Below, one piece after another: positions 36,124 to 45,439 of a DNA stretch of 64,000 nt. The DNA is from Pseudomonas sp. Bc-h (GTDB lineage Bacteria; Pseudomonadota; Gammaproteobacteria; Pseudomonadales; Pseudomonadaceae). Position 1 is the stretch's first letter. The number at the start of each line of letters is the position of its first letter. Location: assembly GCF_002080045.1 (NCBI RefSeq), contig NZ_MUIN01000006.1, positions 324,668-388,667 on the forward strand, given 5' to 3'. The notes under the pieces are model-generated. The model saw only the letters and a program-made list of their open reading frames with translations. It did no database searches and was not told the DNA's origin. The position numbers and the translations under genes were made by a program.

Positions 36124-36800
36124 TGTCGCGTGAGCATGATGATCTGTTACGTCGTGGCGTGGGTTTCACCTCGCAGCGTACCCGTGAGCGGTTGATCCAG
36201 CGGTTGTATGAAGAGGGCATCGCTAACACTCAGGTGCTCGACGTCATTCGCAAGACGCCTCGGCATCTGTTCGTTGATGAGGCGCTGGCCCATCGCGCTT
36301 ATGAAGACACCGCGCTGCCGATCGGCAACAACCAGACCATCTCTCAGCCGTACATGGTCGCCCGCATGAGCGAACTGCTGCTGGCGGCGGGGCCGCTGGA
36401 CAAGGTGCTGGAGATCGGCACTGGCTCGGGCTATCAGACCGCAGTCTTGGCGCAGCTGGTGGAGCGGGTGTTCTCGGTAGAGCGCATCAAGGTGCTGCAG
36501 GACCGCGCCAAGGAGCGCCTGGTTGAGCTCAATCTGCGCAATATGGTGTTTCGCTGGGGCGATGGCTGGGAAGGCTGGCCAGCCCTTGCGCCCTACAACG
36601 GCATTATCGTTACCGCTGTCGCAACCGACGTGCCGCAGGCGTTGCTGGACCAACTCGCGCCAGGGGGGCGTCTGGTGATTCCGGTAGGCTCGGGTGAAGT
36701 GCAGCAATTGATGCTGATCATCCGTGAAGAGAATGGCTTTTCACGGCATGTGCTGGGTGCGGTGCGTTTCGTGCCTTTGCTCAACGGTCCGCTGGCGTAA
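36123..36800 (+). CDS. pcm: Protein-L-isoaspartate O-methyltransferase
   Basis: Repairs isoaspartyl residues in ageing proteins using S-adenosylmethionine. The 225-residue protein has [28 protein letters not shown] and the SAM-binding loop [20 protein letters not shown] 36123 overlaps the surE TGA; the frame opens at 36102 but the shorter start fits the family. About 190 bp separate it from nlpD. Confidence 0.96.
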   Translation: MSREHDDLLRRGVGFTSQRTRERLIQRLYEEGIANTQVLDVIRKTPRHLFVDEALAHRAYEDTALPIGNNQTISQPYMVARMSELLLAAGPLDKVLEIGTGSGYQTAVLAQLVERVFSVERIKVLQDRAKERLVELNLRNMVFRWGDGWEGWPALAPYNGIIVTAVATDVPQALLDQLAPGGRLVIPVGSGEVQQLMLIIREENGFSRHVLGAVRFVPLLNGPLA

Positions 36801-36991
36801 CCGCTCTTTTGCAGCTGCAATGAATTCCACGAGGCGCCGCCTGTCTACAGGCTGGCGATTTGCGATGAGGTCGTTACCCGTCCGCTCTATGTCGTCCTGA
36901 ACACGTTTTGTAACCGGTTTTTCCATGGCTGCCCGTCATCACCACGACACAATAGGCAGCTTTAATTCAGTCACCAGTAAAGGAGTGGCGG

Positions 36992-37888
36992 GTGAGTCTC
37001 ACAGTCATTCGGCAGCGTACGTCTTCAACAAGTTTTCAACGTCTGGTGATTGGCATTGCCCTGAGTGTCCTTCTGGTCGGCTGCTCCAGTACGCCCTCGG
37101 GCGGAGTGCGTGTCGTCGATCGAAATGGCGGCAAATCCGCAGCTCCCGTTCGCCAGCCTGTCACCACTGGTCAGTACGTGGTCAAGCGGGGCGACACGCT
37201 TTTCTCCATTGCTTTCCGTTACGGTTGGGACTGGAAGGCGCTGGCCGCCCGCAACAACATCCCAGAGCCCTACACCATTCATGTCGGTCAGGCGATTCGC
37301 TTCGACGGACGTTCAAACTCTACCTCTGCTGTTGTAGCGGCCGCGCCGGTCGTGGTCCCGCAAACTACAACCAGCAGCTCGAATTCGCCATCCGGTTCAC
37401 TCAAGACCACTGTTATTACACGGCCTGTCGGTGCAACTTCAGGTAGTACGGCGCCGCCTGCCACTACCCCGGTCACCACTCCGGTTAATACACCCGTAGT
37501 TGCGGGAGCGCGTTCTGCGAGTGGCTGGGCGTGGCCAACTAACGGTATTTTGATCGGCAAATTTTCTTCAAACGGTAGTTTGAATAAAGGAATTGATATC
37601 GCCGGTGATTTGGGACAGCCTGTTTTAGCCGCGTCTGATGGTTCAGTGGTTTACGCCGGAAGTGGATTAAGGGGCTACGGCGAGTTAGTAATCATCAAAC
37701 ACAGCGATACCTATGTCAGTGCTTACGGTCACAACCGTAGGCTGTTGGTTCGGGAGGGGCAACAGGTCAAGGCAGGGCAGACGATTGCCGAGATGGGGTC
37801 CACGGGGACTGACCGGGTGAAACTGCATTTCGAGATTCGCCGTCAGGGTAAACCGGTAGATCCACTGGAATTTTTGCCGCGTCGTTGA
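36992..37888 (+). CDS. nlpD: LysM/M23-domain lipoprotein NlpD
   Basis: Outer-membrane-anchored activator of the cell-division amidase AmiC. The 298-residue precursor has a lipobox ending LVG-Cys31, one LysM domain at about 60-103 (QYVVKRGDTLFSIAFRYGW), a Ser/Thr/Pro linker, and a C-terminal LytM/M23 domain. That domain has NKGIDIAG where active M23 enzymes have His-x-Gly-x-Asp, so it is catalytically degenerate as expected for NlpD. GTG 36992 follows AAAGGAG. The main rpoS promoter usually lies within this gene. Confidence 0.94.
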   Translation: MSLTVIRQRTSSTSFQRLVIGIALSVLLVGCSSTPSGGVRVVDRNGGKSAAPVRQPVTTGQYVVKRGDTLFSIAFRYGWDWKALAARNNIPEPYTIHVGQAIRFDGRSNSTSAVVAAAPVVVPQTTTSSSNSPSGSLKTTVITRPVGATSGSTAPPATTPVTTPVNTPVVAGARSASGWAWPTNGILIGKFSSNGSLNKGIDIAGDLGQPVLAASDGSVVYAGSGLRGYGELVIIKHSDTYVSAYGHNRRLLVREGQQVKAGQTIAEMGSTGTDRVKLHFEIRRQGKPVDPLEFLPRR

Positions 37889-37992
37889 TCGGTTTCCAGC
37901 CTGTTCCTGACATAGAGGGGACAGGCTCAAGTGATGCCACGGAAAAAGGCGCCACTGGAGCTTGAGGTCGAACTCACCAAAGGACTATAACA

Positions 37993-38997
37993 ATGGCTCT
38001 CAACAAAGAAGTGCCGGAGTTTGACATAGACGACGAAGTTCTCCTTATGGAGCACGGGATCGTCCTGGATTCTGCAACGGATGAGAAGCCAGCTACACCT
38101 TCTGTTCGTGCGAAGACCAAAAACTCCGCAGCACTCAAGCAGCACAAATACATCGACTACACGCGGGCACTGGATGCCACGCAGCTGTATCTCAACGAGA
38201 TCGGCTTCTCCCCCCTGCTGTCCCCGGAAGAGGAAGTCCACTTTGCGCGCTTGTCGCAGAGCGGTGATCCGGCCGGACGCAAACGCATGATTGAGAGCAA
38301 TCTGCGCCTGGTGGTCAAAATCGCCAGACGCTACGTCAATCGTGGCCTGTCATTGCTGGACCTCATCGAAGAAGGCAATCTTGGGCTGATTCGAGCGGTC
38401 GAAAAATTCGATCCAGAGCGCGGTTTCCGCTTCTCCACCTATGCAACCTGGTGGATCCGTCAGACCATCGAGCGCGCGATCATGAATCAGACGCGGACCA
38501 TCCGCCTGCCGATTCATGTGGTCAAGGAGCTGAACGTCTACCTGCGTGCTGCACGCGAGTTGACCCAGAAGCTCGACCACGAACCTTCACCCGAAGAGAT
38601 CGCCAACCTGCTCGAAAAACCGGTGGGCGAGGTCAAGCGCATGCTGGGCCTCAACGAGCGTGTGTCTTCCGTCGATGTGTCCCTGGGGCCAGATTCGGAC
38701 AAGACGCTACTTGATACCCTCACTGATGATCGACCTACCGACCCTTGCGAGCTGCTGCAGGACGACGACTTGTCCCAAAGCATCGACCAGTGGCTGTCCG
38801 AACTGACCGACAAGCAACGTGAGGTGGTTGTGCGCCGCTTCGGCTTGCGTGGCCACGAGAGCAGCACACTGGAAGACGTGGGCCTGGAGATCGGTCTGAC
38901 CCGTGAACGTGTACGGCAGATCCAGGTAGAGGGGCTCAAGCGCCTGCGTGAGATCCTTGAAAAAAATGGCTTGTCGAGCGAGTCCCTGTTTCAGTGA
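37993..38997 (+). CDS. rpoS: RNA polymerase sigma factor RpoS
   Basis: Stationary-phase and general-stress sigma factor. The 334-residue protein has sigma region 1.2 ([17 protein letters not shown]), region 2 ([36 protein letters not shown]), region 3 and region 4 ([35 protein letters not shown]). AAAGGA precedes ATG 37993. It follows nlpD by 104 bp and is followed by a strong terminator, then rsmZ. Confidence 0.98.
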   Translation: MALNKEVPEFDIDDEVLLMEHGIVLDSATDEKPATPSVRAKTKNSAALKQHKYIDYTRALDATQLYLNEIGFSPLLSPEEEVHFARLSQSGDPAGRKRMIESNLRLVVKIARRYVNRGLSLLDLIEEGNLGLIRAVEKFDPERGFRFSTYATWWIRQTIERAIMNQTRTIRLPIHVVKELNVYLRAARELTQKLDHEPSPEEIANLLEKPVGEVKRMLGLNERVSSVDVSLGPDSDKTLLDTLTDDRPTDPCELLQDDDLSQSIDQWLSELTDKQREVVVRRFGLRGHESSTLEDVGLEIGLTRERVRQIQVEGLKRLREILEKNGLSSESLFQ

Positions 38998-39044
38998 TCA
39001 GGGGATTTCAACGTCAACGTGTTGGTAGCTAAGTAGCATCATAT

Positions 39045-39075
39045 AAAAAGCCCTGACCTGTTCAGGGCTTTTTTT
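39045..39075 (+). terminator. Rho-independent terminator after rpoS
   Basis: AAAAGCCCTGA (39046-39056) pairs with TCAGGGCTTTT (39062-39072) around a 5-nt loop, with a T7 tail. Strong and well placed 48 bp past the rpoS stop. Confidence 0.92.
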
Positions 39076-39178
39076 GTTATTACGGTATCAAGTGCATATG
39101 ATGAATAATTGATTAAGCCTGCCTACATGTATGTCGATTTTAATATGAGCGATGCCCGTAGGTGGCTCTTGCATTAGT

Positions 39179-39196
39179 TGTAAGTCATTTCGTACG
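39179..39196 (+). promoter_or_regulatory. GacA-type upstream activating sequence for rsmZ
   Basis: TGTAAG-TCATTT-CGTACG matches the GacA box TGTAAG-N6-CTTACA fully in the left half and at 4 of 6 positions in the right. It lies about 180 bp upstream of the inferred rsmZ start, where GacA boxes of rsmZ genes are normally found. Confidence 0.75.
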
Positions 39197-39248
39197 TGTG
39201 ACGTGAGAGATAACGCTATTTGTTGAGGGGCTAAGTCTTTGGTGGACG

Positions 39249-39293
39249 AGTGAAATAATTCATCCCCATGATTTAACTCATGTTTATTTCACT
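39249..39293. repeat. Nested inverted repeat upstream of rsmZ
   Basis: AGTGAAATAA (39249-39258) and TTATTTCACT (39284-39293) are a perfect 10-bp inverted repeat; inside lie CATGA (39267-39271) and TCATG (39278-39282), a second perfect pair. It falls between the GacA box and the rsmZ core promoter in an AT-rich stretch. Function unknown. Confidence 0.7.
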
Positions 39294-39333
39294 AACGTCG
39301 ACGGTGCTGAATTTTTTTGCAAAGTCCGGGGTG

Positions 39334-39361
39334 TTGCTCTGAATCGGTAAATCACTAAGAT
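39334..39361 (+). promoter_or_regulatory. rsmZ core promoter
   Basis: TTGCTC (39334-39339) and TAAGAT (39356-39361) are separated by 16 bp and would start transcription near 39367, exactly where the RsmZ structure begins. Confidence 0.65.
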
Positions 39362-39366
39362 CAGAA

Positions 39367-39503
39367 CTGTGCCGAGGGATTGGCACAGGCGGTCAAGGAA
39401 GACTGCTTCACAGGACATCGCAGGAGGCGATTCATCAGGACGATGAACATGGATTAAAGGGATTATGGAAAAAATGTGGGCGGGTCAAACCGCCCCTTTT
39501 TTT
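39367..39503 (+). ncRNA. rsmZ: Regulatory RNA RsmZ
   Basis: Small RNA of the Gac/Rsm cascade that sequesters RsmA/CsrA-type translational repressors. I count eight GGA motifs in about 137 nt, several in hairpin loops: TGTGCC/GGCACA around GAGGGATT, GTC/GAC around AAGGAA, ATCGC/GCGAT around AGGAG, and TTCATC/GATGAA around AGGAC. A terminator GGGCGG/CCGCCC with T7 closes it (39478-39503). Its place between rpoS and fdxA is the conserved rsmZ locus. The 5' end is inferred from the promoter. Confidence 0.92.
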
Positions 39504-39546
39504 GTCTGCAGAAAAGTGGGGCGTTCAGGTCATCGCTCCCGAAAAT

Positions 39547-39572
39547 GCAAAAAGGCCCCGAAGGGCCTTTTG
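39547..39572 (-). terminator. Rho-independent terminator of fdxA
   Basis: AAAAGGCCC (39550-39558) and GGGCCTTTT (39563-39571) pair around CGAA. Read on the minus strand it follows the fdxA stop by about 17 bp and ends in a T-tract. It lies back to back with the rsmZ terminator. Confidence 0.88.
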
Positions 39573-39588
39573 CGGTATCGCTGGAAGC

Positions 39589-39912
39589 TTAGCGCTCCAG
39601 ATCGGCGATCTTGCCAGGTTTGCCATCCCATTCCTCAGCATCCGGCAGCGCATCTTTACGCTCGGTGATGTTGGGCCAGACGTCAGCCAGCTCGGCGTTC
39701 AGCTCAATGAAGTTTTCCATGCCAGCCGGAATTTCGTCTTCCGAGAAAATCGCAGTGGCCGGGCATTCAGGCTCGCACAGAGCGCAGTCGATGCACTCAT
39801 CCGGGTGAATCACCAGGAAGTTCGGGCCTTCGTAGAAGCAGTCCACCGGACAGACTTCTACGCAGTCGGTGTACTTGCACTTGATGCAGTTGTCGGTGAC
39901 GACGAAGGTCAT
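39589..39912 (-). CDS. fdxA: 7Fe ferredoxin FdxA
   Basis: Low-potential electron carrier with one [3Fe-4S] and one [4Fe-4S] cluster. The 107-residue protein has Cys at 9, 12, 17, 21, 25, 40, 43, 46 and 50, the same spacing as Azotobacter ferredoxin I, in [17 protein letters not shown] and [14 protein letters not shown]. It is 230 bp downstream of mutS on the same strand, the usual mutS-fdxA order in Pseudomonas. Confidence 0.96.
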   Translation of the reverse strand: MTFVVTDNCIKCKYTDCVEVCPVDCFYEGPNFLVIHPDECIDCALCEPECPATAIFSEDEIPAGMENFIELNAELADVWPNITERKDALPDAEEWDGKPGKIADLER

Positions 39913-40143
39913 TTCTAATTCTCTCCTCAGGCGGCGGCAGCAGAGCCCTTCACGGTAGGGTTGCTCGGTTGGGAACGTTCCCGGGCCATTCAGAACGCAG
40001 TCAACCCGGCTTCACGGCCACGGGGCATGTGAGCAAGGCTCTGGTTCGCTGCGTTCGAACGCGGCTCGGATCTCTTACGGCCCGGCTAGAGGCTGTACCG
40101 TTCCCAAACCGCGCGGGATTCTAACAGCTTGTTACGGATACCG

Positions 40144-42723
40144 TTAGATCCGGTTTTGCAGTCCATATAACCATTCGATAGCTTGGCGTGGCGTCATGTC
40201 GTCTATTTTCAGTTTCGACAATTCATCGAGCACCGGGTGCGGCAGGCTGGCGAACATGTCGCTTTGCATGGGTACCGGAGGTTTGCCTGGCTTCGACCTG
40301 GGCTGTTCATGGGGCAGGCTGGTGGTTTCCAGACGCTGCAAATGTTCCTTGGCGCGACTGATCACCTTGCCTGGAACCCCCGCCAACTGAGCCACCGCCA
40401 AACCGTAGCTCTGGCTCGCCGGCCCTGGCAGCACGCGATGCAGGAACACGATACGTTCGTTGTGCTCGGTGGCGTTGAGATGGACATTGGCCACCAGCGG
40501 TTCGCTTTCCGGCAATACCGTCAGCTCGAAATAGTGAGTGGCGAACAGCGTATAGGCACGCAGTTGGGCGAGACATTCTGCCGCAGCCCAGGCCAGCGAG
40601 AGACCGTCGAAGGTGCTGGTGCCGCGACCTACTTCGTCCATCAATACCAGGCTCTTGTCCGTGGCGTTGTGCAGGATGTTCGCGGTTTCGCTCATCTCCA
40701 CCATGAACGTCGAGCGACCACCGGCCAGGTCATCGCTGGAGCCGATACGGGTGAAAATGCGATCGACCAGCGATAGCTCGCAACTGGCGGCCGGAACGAA
40801 GCTGCCGATGTGGGCCAGCAGCACGATCAGGGCGGTCTGACGCATGTAGGTGGATTTACCGCCCATGTTCGGGCCGGTGATCACCAGCATGCGGGTGTTG
40901 TCGTTCAGGTCGAGATCGTTGGCCACGAACGGCGATGATAGCACTTGTTCAACCACCGGATGACGACCTTGCTCGATGCGCATGCATGGCTCGTCGGTGA
41001 AGCGCGGGCGGTTCAGATCCAGATTCAGGGCGCGCTCGGCGAGATTGCTCAGCACATCCAGTTCGGCCAAAGCAGCGGCGGTGTCCTGCAGGGGTGCCAG
41101 ATGACCGATCAGGTCTTCCAGTAGCGCCTCGTAGAGCATTTTTTCGCGAGCCAGCGCACGGCTCTTCGCCGACAGCGCCTTGTCTTCGAACTCTTTCAGC
41201 TCGGGCGTAATAAAGCGCTCGGCGCCCTTGAGAGTCTGGCGGCGGATGTAGTCAGCCGGCGCCTGCTCGGCCTGCTTGCTCGGCAGTTCGATGAAGTAGC
41301 CATGCACGCGGTTGTAACCGACCTTGAGATTGGCAAGGCCGGTACGGGCTTTCTCCCGGGTTTCCAGGTCGATCAGAAATTGACCTGCGTTCTCGCTCAG
41401 GGACAGCAATTCGTCGAGTTCTGCGTCGTAACCCGTCTTGAGCACGCCACCGTCACGGATGACGGCGGGCGGGTTATCGATGATGGCTCGTTGCAGCAGG
41501 TCGGCCAATTCGGGGTAAGTGCTGGCACTCTTAGCCAGTTGCTGAATGTGCGGTGCTTCGAGTTCGGTCAGAGCCAGTTGCAACTCCGGCAGGGCACCGA
41601 GCGCGTCACGCAGGCGCGCCAGGTCTCGGGGACGAGCGTTGCGCAGGCCGATACGCGCGAGAATCCGCTCGATGTCGCCGATCTCTTTCAACTGTGGCTG
41701 CAGATTCTCGAACCGGTAGCGCTCCAGGAAACAGCTGATCGACTCCTGACGAGCTTCCAGCACTTTCAGGTCCCGCAGCGGACGATTCAGCCAGCGGGTG
41801 AGCAGGCGTGTCGCCATGGCGGTCTGGCAACGGTCCATGACCGACTGCAGCGTGTTGTCGCGCCCGCCTGCCAGGTTGGTATCGAGTTCCAGATTGCGGC
41901 GGCTGGCGCCGTCAAGGATGACCGTGTCGTCCATGCGCTCATGGCGCAGGCTACGCAGGTGCGGCAGGGCGGTGCGCTGGGTTTCCTTAGCGTAGCCTAG
42001 CAGGCAACCGGCGGCGCCGATGGCCAGGGTCAGCATCTCGCAGCCGAACCCTTTGAGGTCCTGGGTCGAAAACTGCTGGCACAGGCTTTTATGTGCCGAG
42101 TCGCGTTCGAAATCCCAAGGGGCACGGCGACGAGCGCCGCGACGCTTCTCGGCAGGCAAGCCTTGTGGCCAATCATCCGGAATCAGCAGCTCAACTGGAT
42201 TGATGCGTTCAAGTTCCGCCAGCAGGTTTTCCCAGCCCTTGATTTCCTGAACGGTAAAATTGCCACTGGTGATGTCCAGAACGGCCAGGCCGAACAGACG
42301 TTCATCACCCAGTACGGCGGCGATCAGGTTATCGCGACGCTCATCAAGCAGCGCCTCGTCGCTCACGGTGCCTGGGGTAATGATGCGGACCACCTGGCGC
42401 TCGACCGGCCCCTTGCTGGTCGCCGGATCGCCGATCTGTTCGCAGATCACCACCGATTCGCCCAGCTTTACCAGTTTGGCCAGATAGCCTTCGGCGGCGT
42501 GGTACGGAATGCCGCACATCGGGATGCTCTGCCCGGCCGATTGCCCGCGGGCGGTCAGGGTGATGTCCAGCAACTTGGCCGCCTTCTTCGCGTCTTCGTA
42601 GAAGATCTCGTAGAAGTCGCCCATGCGATAGAACATCAACTGGTCCGGATGCTGATTCTTCAGCCTCCAGTATTGCTGCATCATGGGGGTGTGCGAAGAG
42701 AGGTCGGAAATTGCTTTATTCAT
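40144..42723 (-). CDS. mutS: DNA mismatch repair protein MutS
   Basis: Recognises mismatches and starts methyl-independent repair with MutL. The 859-residue protein has the N-terminal mismatch-binding motif with the conserved Phe-x-Glu in [12 protein letters not shown], connector and clamp domains, and an ABC-type ATPase with Walker [16 protein letters not shown], Walker [14 protein letters not shown] and the ATHYFEL switch. A C-terminal tetramerisation region is present. No clear Shine-Dalgarno before ATG 42723. Intact, so there is no sign of a mutator allele. Confidence 0.98.
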   Translation of the reverse strand: MNKAISDLSSHTPMMQQYWRLKNQHPDQLMFYRMGDFYEIFYEDAKKAAKLLDITLTARGQSAGQSIPMCGIPYHAAEGYLAKLVKLGESVVICEQIGDPATSKGPVERQVVRIITPGTVSDEALLDERRDNLIAAVLGDERLFGLAVLDITSGNFTVQEIKGWENLLAELERINPVELLIPDDWPQGLPAEKRRGARRRAPWDFERDSAHKSLCQQFSTQDLKGFGCEMLTLAIGAAGCLLGYAKETQRTALPHLRSLRHERMDDTVILDGASRRNLELDTNLAGGRDNTLQSVMDRCQTAMATRLLTRWLNRPLRDLKVLEARQESISCFLERYRFENLQPQLKEIGDIERILARIGLRNARPRDLARLRDALGALPELQLALTELEAPHIQQLAKSASTYPELADLLQRAIIDNPPAVIRDGGVLKTGYDAELDELLSLSENAGQFLIDLETREKARTGLANLKVGYNRVHGYFIELPSKQAEQAPADYIRRQTLKGAERFITPELKEFEDKALSAKSRALAREKMLYEALLEDLIGHLAPLQDTAAALAELDVLSNLAERALNLDLNRPRFTDEPCMRIEQGRHPVVEQVLSSPFVANDLDLNDNTRMLVITGPNMGGKSTYMRQTALIVLLAHIGSFVPAASCELSLVDRIFTRIGSSDDLAGGRSTFMVEMSETANILHNATDKSLVLMDEVGRGTSTFDGLSLAWAAAECLAQLRAYTLFATHYFELTVLPESEPLVANVHLNATEHNERIVFLHRVLPGPASQSYGLAVAQLAGVPGKVISRAKEHLQRLETTSLPHEQPRSKPGKPPVPMQSDMFASLPHPVLDELSKLKIDDMTPRQAIEWLYGLQNRI

Positions 42724-42974
42724 CAGTTATTTAGGCAAATTCGTTGGGAGATTGAGGCAAATAAGGAGCGTCGCGTGGAACACCACCTACGTGGGCCGAC
42801 GTCAGATCCGATTGCTTTTGCGATGGGCGCAAGGTTACCACGCACGTTCGCGGGCCGCAGGCTCCGGTTATTCGTGACGGCTCGTTTCTGAATCCACATG
42901 AGTCGCCTTGAGCTGTCTAGGCTGTCGTGGTTGCTGCCCGATTCCGGGCACGTCATTTAAGAAAAGGACCTTAT

Positions 42975-43127
42975 ATGCGACGTAAACGTGGAAGGGATTC
43001 AACCAACGGACGCTTCATCACCCTTGAGGAAGCGCGACAACGGCCTCGGGAAACTATCGTTGAAACGGTCAGGAAACCCTGCCCGGAAAAGAAGCAGGAA
43101 ACGGCAAGGCAGCAGGAGCCTGCCTAG
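42975..43127 (+). CDS. Small basic protein between mutS and pncC
   Basis: Unassigned. The 50-residue product is rich in Arg, Lys, Glu and Gln (MRRKRGRDSTNGRFITLEE at the start, QETARQQEPA at the end), with no membrane segment or signal peptide, and is probably partly disordered. ATG 42975 is preceded by AAAAGGACC. It is divergent from mutS and 103 bp before pncC. The good ribosome site and compact frame argue that it is expressed; the function is unknown. Confidence 0.65.
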   Translation: MRRKRGRDSTNGRFITLEEARQRPRETIVETVRKPCPEKKQETARQQEPA

Positions 43128-43230
43128 ATAAAACAGCAGGCGCGGCGGTGCTTATGGCCGCGTCCTGCCTTGCCAATGAGTGACGCTCGTGTAGCGTGTG
43201 CTCATTGTTCGATCGATACGGAGAAGTTCT

Positions 43231-43731
43231 GTGGATCACATCACCCAATTGGCGGCCACGCTGGGTCAGCGTCTGCTTGAGGCGGGGGCGCAGGTCAGCA
43301 CGGCTGAATCCTGTACCGGCGGCGGTATCGCCGAGGCCATCACTCGTATTCCAGGCAGCTCGGCGTGGTTTGAAGCCGGTTATGTCACTTACTCCAATCA
43401 CCAGAAAACGCAACAGTTGGGCGTTCCGCAAGCATTGCTCGGCCGCGTGGGTGCCGTCAGTCGGGAAGTGGTCGAGGCCATGGCGCGCGGAGCCCAGACC
43501 AACAGTACGGCGCGATTCTCCGTTGCTGTCAGTGGTGTGGCCGGGCCCGATGGCGGCTCGCCAGAGAAGCCGGTCGGCACTGTCTGGATTTGCTGGGGGG
43601 CGGCAGAGCAGTTGATCGCTGAGCGCTTTCAGTTCGACGGAGACCGCGATTCGGTACGCCGACAAACGGTGAAGGCCGCTCTAGAGGGGCTGATCCGGCT
43701 CACTGTCGGAGAAATACAAAATCGGGGGTAG
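43231..43731 (+). CDS. pncC: Nicotinamide-nucleotide amidohydrolase (CinA C-terminal family)
   Basis: Deamidates nicotinamide mononucleotide to nicotinate mononucleotide in NAD recycling. The 166-residue protein is the stand-alone CinA C-terminal domain, with AESCTGGGIAEAITRIPGSS near the N terminus, YVTYSN, and VSGVAGPDGGSPEKPVGTV. The start is probably GTG 43231, with GGAG about 10 nt upstream; the frame opens at 43198. It sits upstream of recA, as cinA-type genes often do. Confidence 0.92.
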   Translation: MDHITQLAATLGQRLLEAGAQVSTAESCTGGGIAEAITRIPGSSAWFEAGYVTYSNHQKTQQLGVPQALLGRVGAVSREVVEAMARGAQTNSTARFSVAVSGVAGPDGGSPEKPVGTVWICWGAAEQLIAERFQFDGDRDSVRRQTVKAALEGLIRLTVGEIQNRG

Positions 43732-43758
43732 GCGCGCGCTCAACCCTGTGGAATAATA

Positions 43759-43774
43759 CTGGCTACTTATACAG
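43759..43774. promoter_or_regulatory. LexA (SOS) box of recA
   Basis: CTGGCTACTTATACAG fits the CTG-N10-CAG operator, located 43 bp before the recA start. Confidence 0.88.
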
Positions 43775-43816
43775 TTATATCGGCCATCAGGCCTAACCGA
43801 TTACGAGAGGACTTCA

Positions 43817-44881
43817 ATGGACGACAACAAGAAGAAAGCCTTGGCTGCGGCCTTGGGTCAAATCGAGCGTCAGTTCGGCAAAGGCGCCGTGATGCGCATG
43901 GGCGACCACGACCGCCAGGCTATTCCTGCTATCTCCACCGGCTCGCTGGGCCTCGATATCGCACTTGGTATCGGCGGTCTGCCAAAAGGCCGGATCGTTG
44001 AAATCTACGGCCCTGAGTCTTCCGGTAAAACCACCATGACCCTGTCGGTCATTGCCGAAGCGCAGAAGATGGGCGCCACTTGTGCGTTCGTCGACGCCGA
44101 GCACGCTCTTGATCCTGAATATGCCGGCAAGCTGGGCGTCAATGTCGACGACCTGCTGGTCTCGCAGCCGGACACCGGTGAGCAGGCGCTGGAAATTACC
44201 GACATGTTGGTGCGCTCCAACGCCATCGACGTGATCGTTGTCGACTCCGTTGCCGCTCTGGTACCAAAGGCTGAAATCGAAGGCGAAATGGGCGACATGC
44301 ACGTCGGCCTTCAAGCTCGTCTGATGTCCCAGGCGCTGCGTAAAATCACCGGTAACATCAAGAACGCCAACTGCCTGGTCATCTTCATCAACCAGATCCG
44401 TATGAAAATCGGTGTCATGTTCGGCAGCCCGGAAACCACCACCGGTGGTAACGCGCTGAAGTTCTACGCATCGGTTCGTCTGGACATCCGCCGTACTGGC
44501 GCGGTGAAAGACGGCGACGAAGTGATCGGTAGCGAAACCCGCGTCAAGGTCGTGAAGAACAAGGTAGCTCCGCCATTCCGTCAGGCTGAATTCCAGATAC
44601 TGTACGGCAAGGGTATCTACCGTAACGGTGAAATCATCGACTTGGGCGTGCTCCACGGTCTGCTGGAGAAATCCGGTGCCTGGTACAGCTATCAGGGCAA
44701 CAAGATCGGTCAAGGTAAAGCCAACTCGGCCAAGTTCCTGCAGGACAACCCGGAAATCGGCGCGACTCTGGAGAAACAAATCCGTGAAAAGCTGCTGACC
44801 GCAGCACCTGATGTCAAAGCTCAGTCGTCTCGGGTTGCCGAAGACACTATGGCTGAAGTTGAAGCTGACGCCGATCTCTGA
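43817..44881 (+). CDS. recA: Recombinase RecA
   Basis: Strand-exchange recombinase and SOS co-protease. The 354-residue protein has Walker [10 protein letters not shown] (65-73), the Walker B region [10 protein letters not shown], and the signature [21 protein letters not shown] split over about 170-195. GAGAGGA precedes ATG 43817. A LexA box upstream indicates SOS control; recX follows 8 bp after the stop. Confidence 0.98.
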   Translation: MDDNKKKALAAALGQIERQFGKGAVMRMGDHDRQAIPAISTGSLGLDIALGIGGLPKGRIVEIYGPESSGKTTMTLSVIAEAQKMGATCAFVDAEHALDPEYAGKLGVNVDDLLVSQPDTGEQALEITDMLVRSNAIDVIVVDSVAALVPKAEIEGEMGDMHVGLQARLMSQALRKITGNIKNANCLVIFINQIRMKIGVMFGSPETTTGGNALKFYASVRLDIRRTGAVKDGDEVIGSETRVKVVKNKVAPPFRQAEFQILYGKGIYRNGEIIDLGVLHGLLEKSGAWYSYQGNKIGQGKANSAKFLQDNPEIGATLEKQIREKLLTAAPDVKAQSSRVAEDTMAEVEADADL

Positions 44882-44889
44882 TTGCAGCC

Positions 44890-45360
44890 ATGCCGTTAGA
44901 GCTTGATACGCCCGTCGCCGTACGGCGTACCGCAATGGACCTGCTCGCACGTCGCGAGCATGGTCGAGTCGAGCTGACGCGTAAACTGCGTCAGCGCGGC
45001 GCCCCGCCTGAATTGATCGAAGCTGCCCTCGACCGCCTGACGGAAGAGGGACTGCTGTCCGAATCCCGTTACCTTGAAAGCTTTGTCTCCTACCGTGCCC
45101 GCTCTGGATACGGCCCTTTGCGAATTCGCGAAGAGCTTGGGCAGCGAGGCTTGCAACGTTCAGATATTGAGCAGGCTCTGCGTGAGAGCGGAATTGACTG
45201 GCGAGAAAAGCTGGAAGAATCCTGGCGACGCAAGTTTGCCGGGGAACTCCCCAAAGACGCTCGAGAACGAGGGCAACAGATGCGTTTTCTGAGTTATCGG
45301 GGGTATCCGCCTGAGCTCATCAGTCGTTTGCTGAGCGGGAAGGGCGGCGATGATTATTAG
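44890..45360 (+). CDS. recX: Regulatory protein RecX
   Basis: Binds RecA filaments and limits their growth. The 156-residue all-helical protein has the tandem three-helix repeats of the family ([34 protein letters not shown]). It lies 8 bp after recA, so expression by read-through from the recA promoter is expected. Confidence 0.95.
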   Translation: MPLELDTPVAVRRTAMDLLARREHGRVELTRKLRQRGAPPELIEAALDRLTEEGLLSESRYLESFVSYRARSGYGPLRIREELGQRGLQRSDIEQALRESGIDWREKLEESWRRKFAGELPKDARERGQQMRFLSYRGYPPELISRLLSGKGGDDY

Positions 45361-45394
45361 TTCCGGGTGTTGAGCCGCCGCGCCTCGAAGGACA

Positions 45395-45415
45395 TTCCCA
45401 CGCAGAGCGTGGGAA
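45395..45415. repeat. REP-like palindrome between recX and the LOG gene
   Basis: TTCCCACGC and GCGTGGGAA are a perfect 9-bp stem with a 3-nt AGA loop, between two convergent genes. This looks like a dispersed pseudomonad intergenic palindrome. It may also help end transcription from both sides. Confidence 0.65.
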
Positions 45416-45439
45416 CGATGACCGACTATCTGCGTTCCA

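Noticed and set aside
39465..39668. 67-codon plus-strand frame after rsmZ
   Set aside because: It overlaps the rsmZ terminator and the fdxA terminator and coding region; no ribosome site or homology.
39502..39918. 138-codon plus-strand frame opposite fdxA
   Set aside because: Antisense of the clearly coding fdxA, crossing its terminator.
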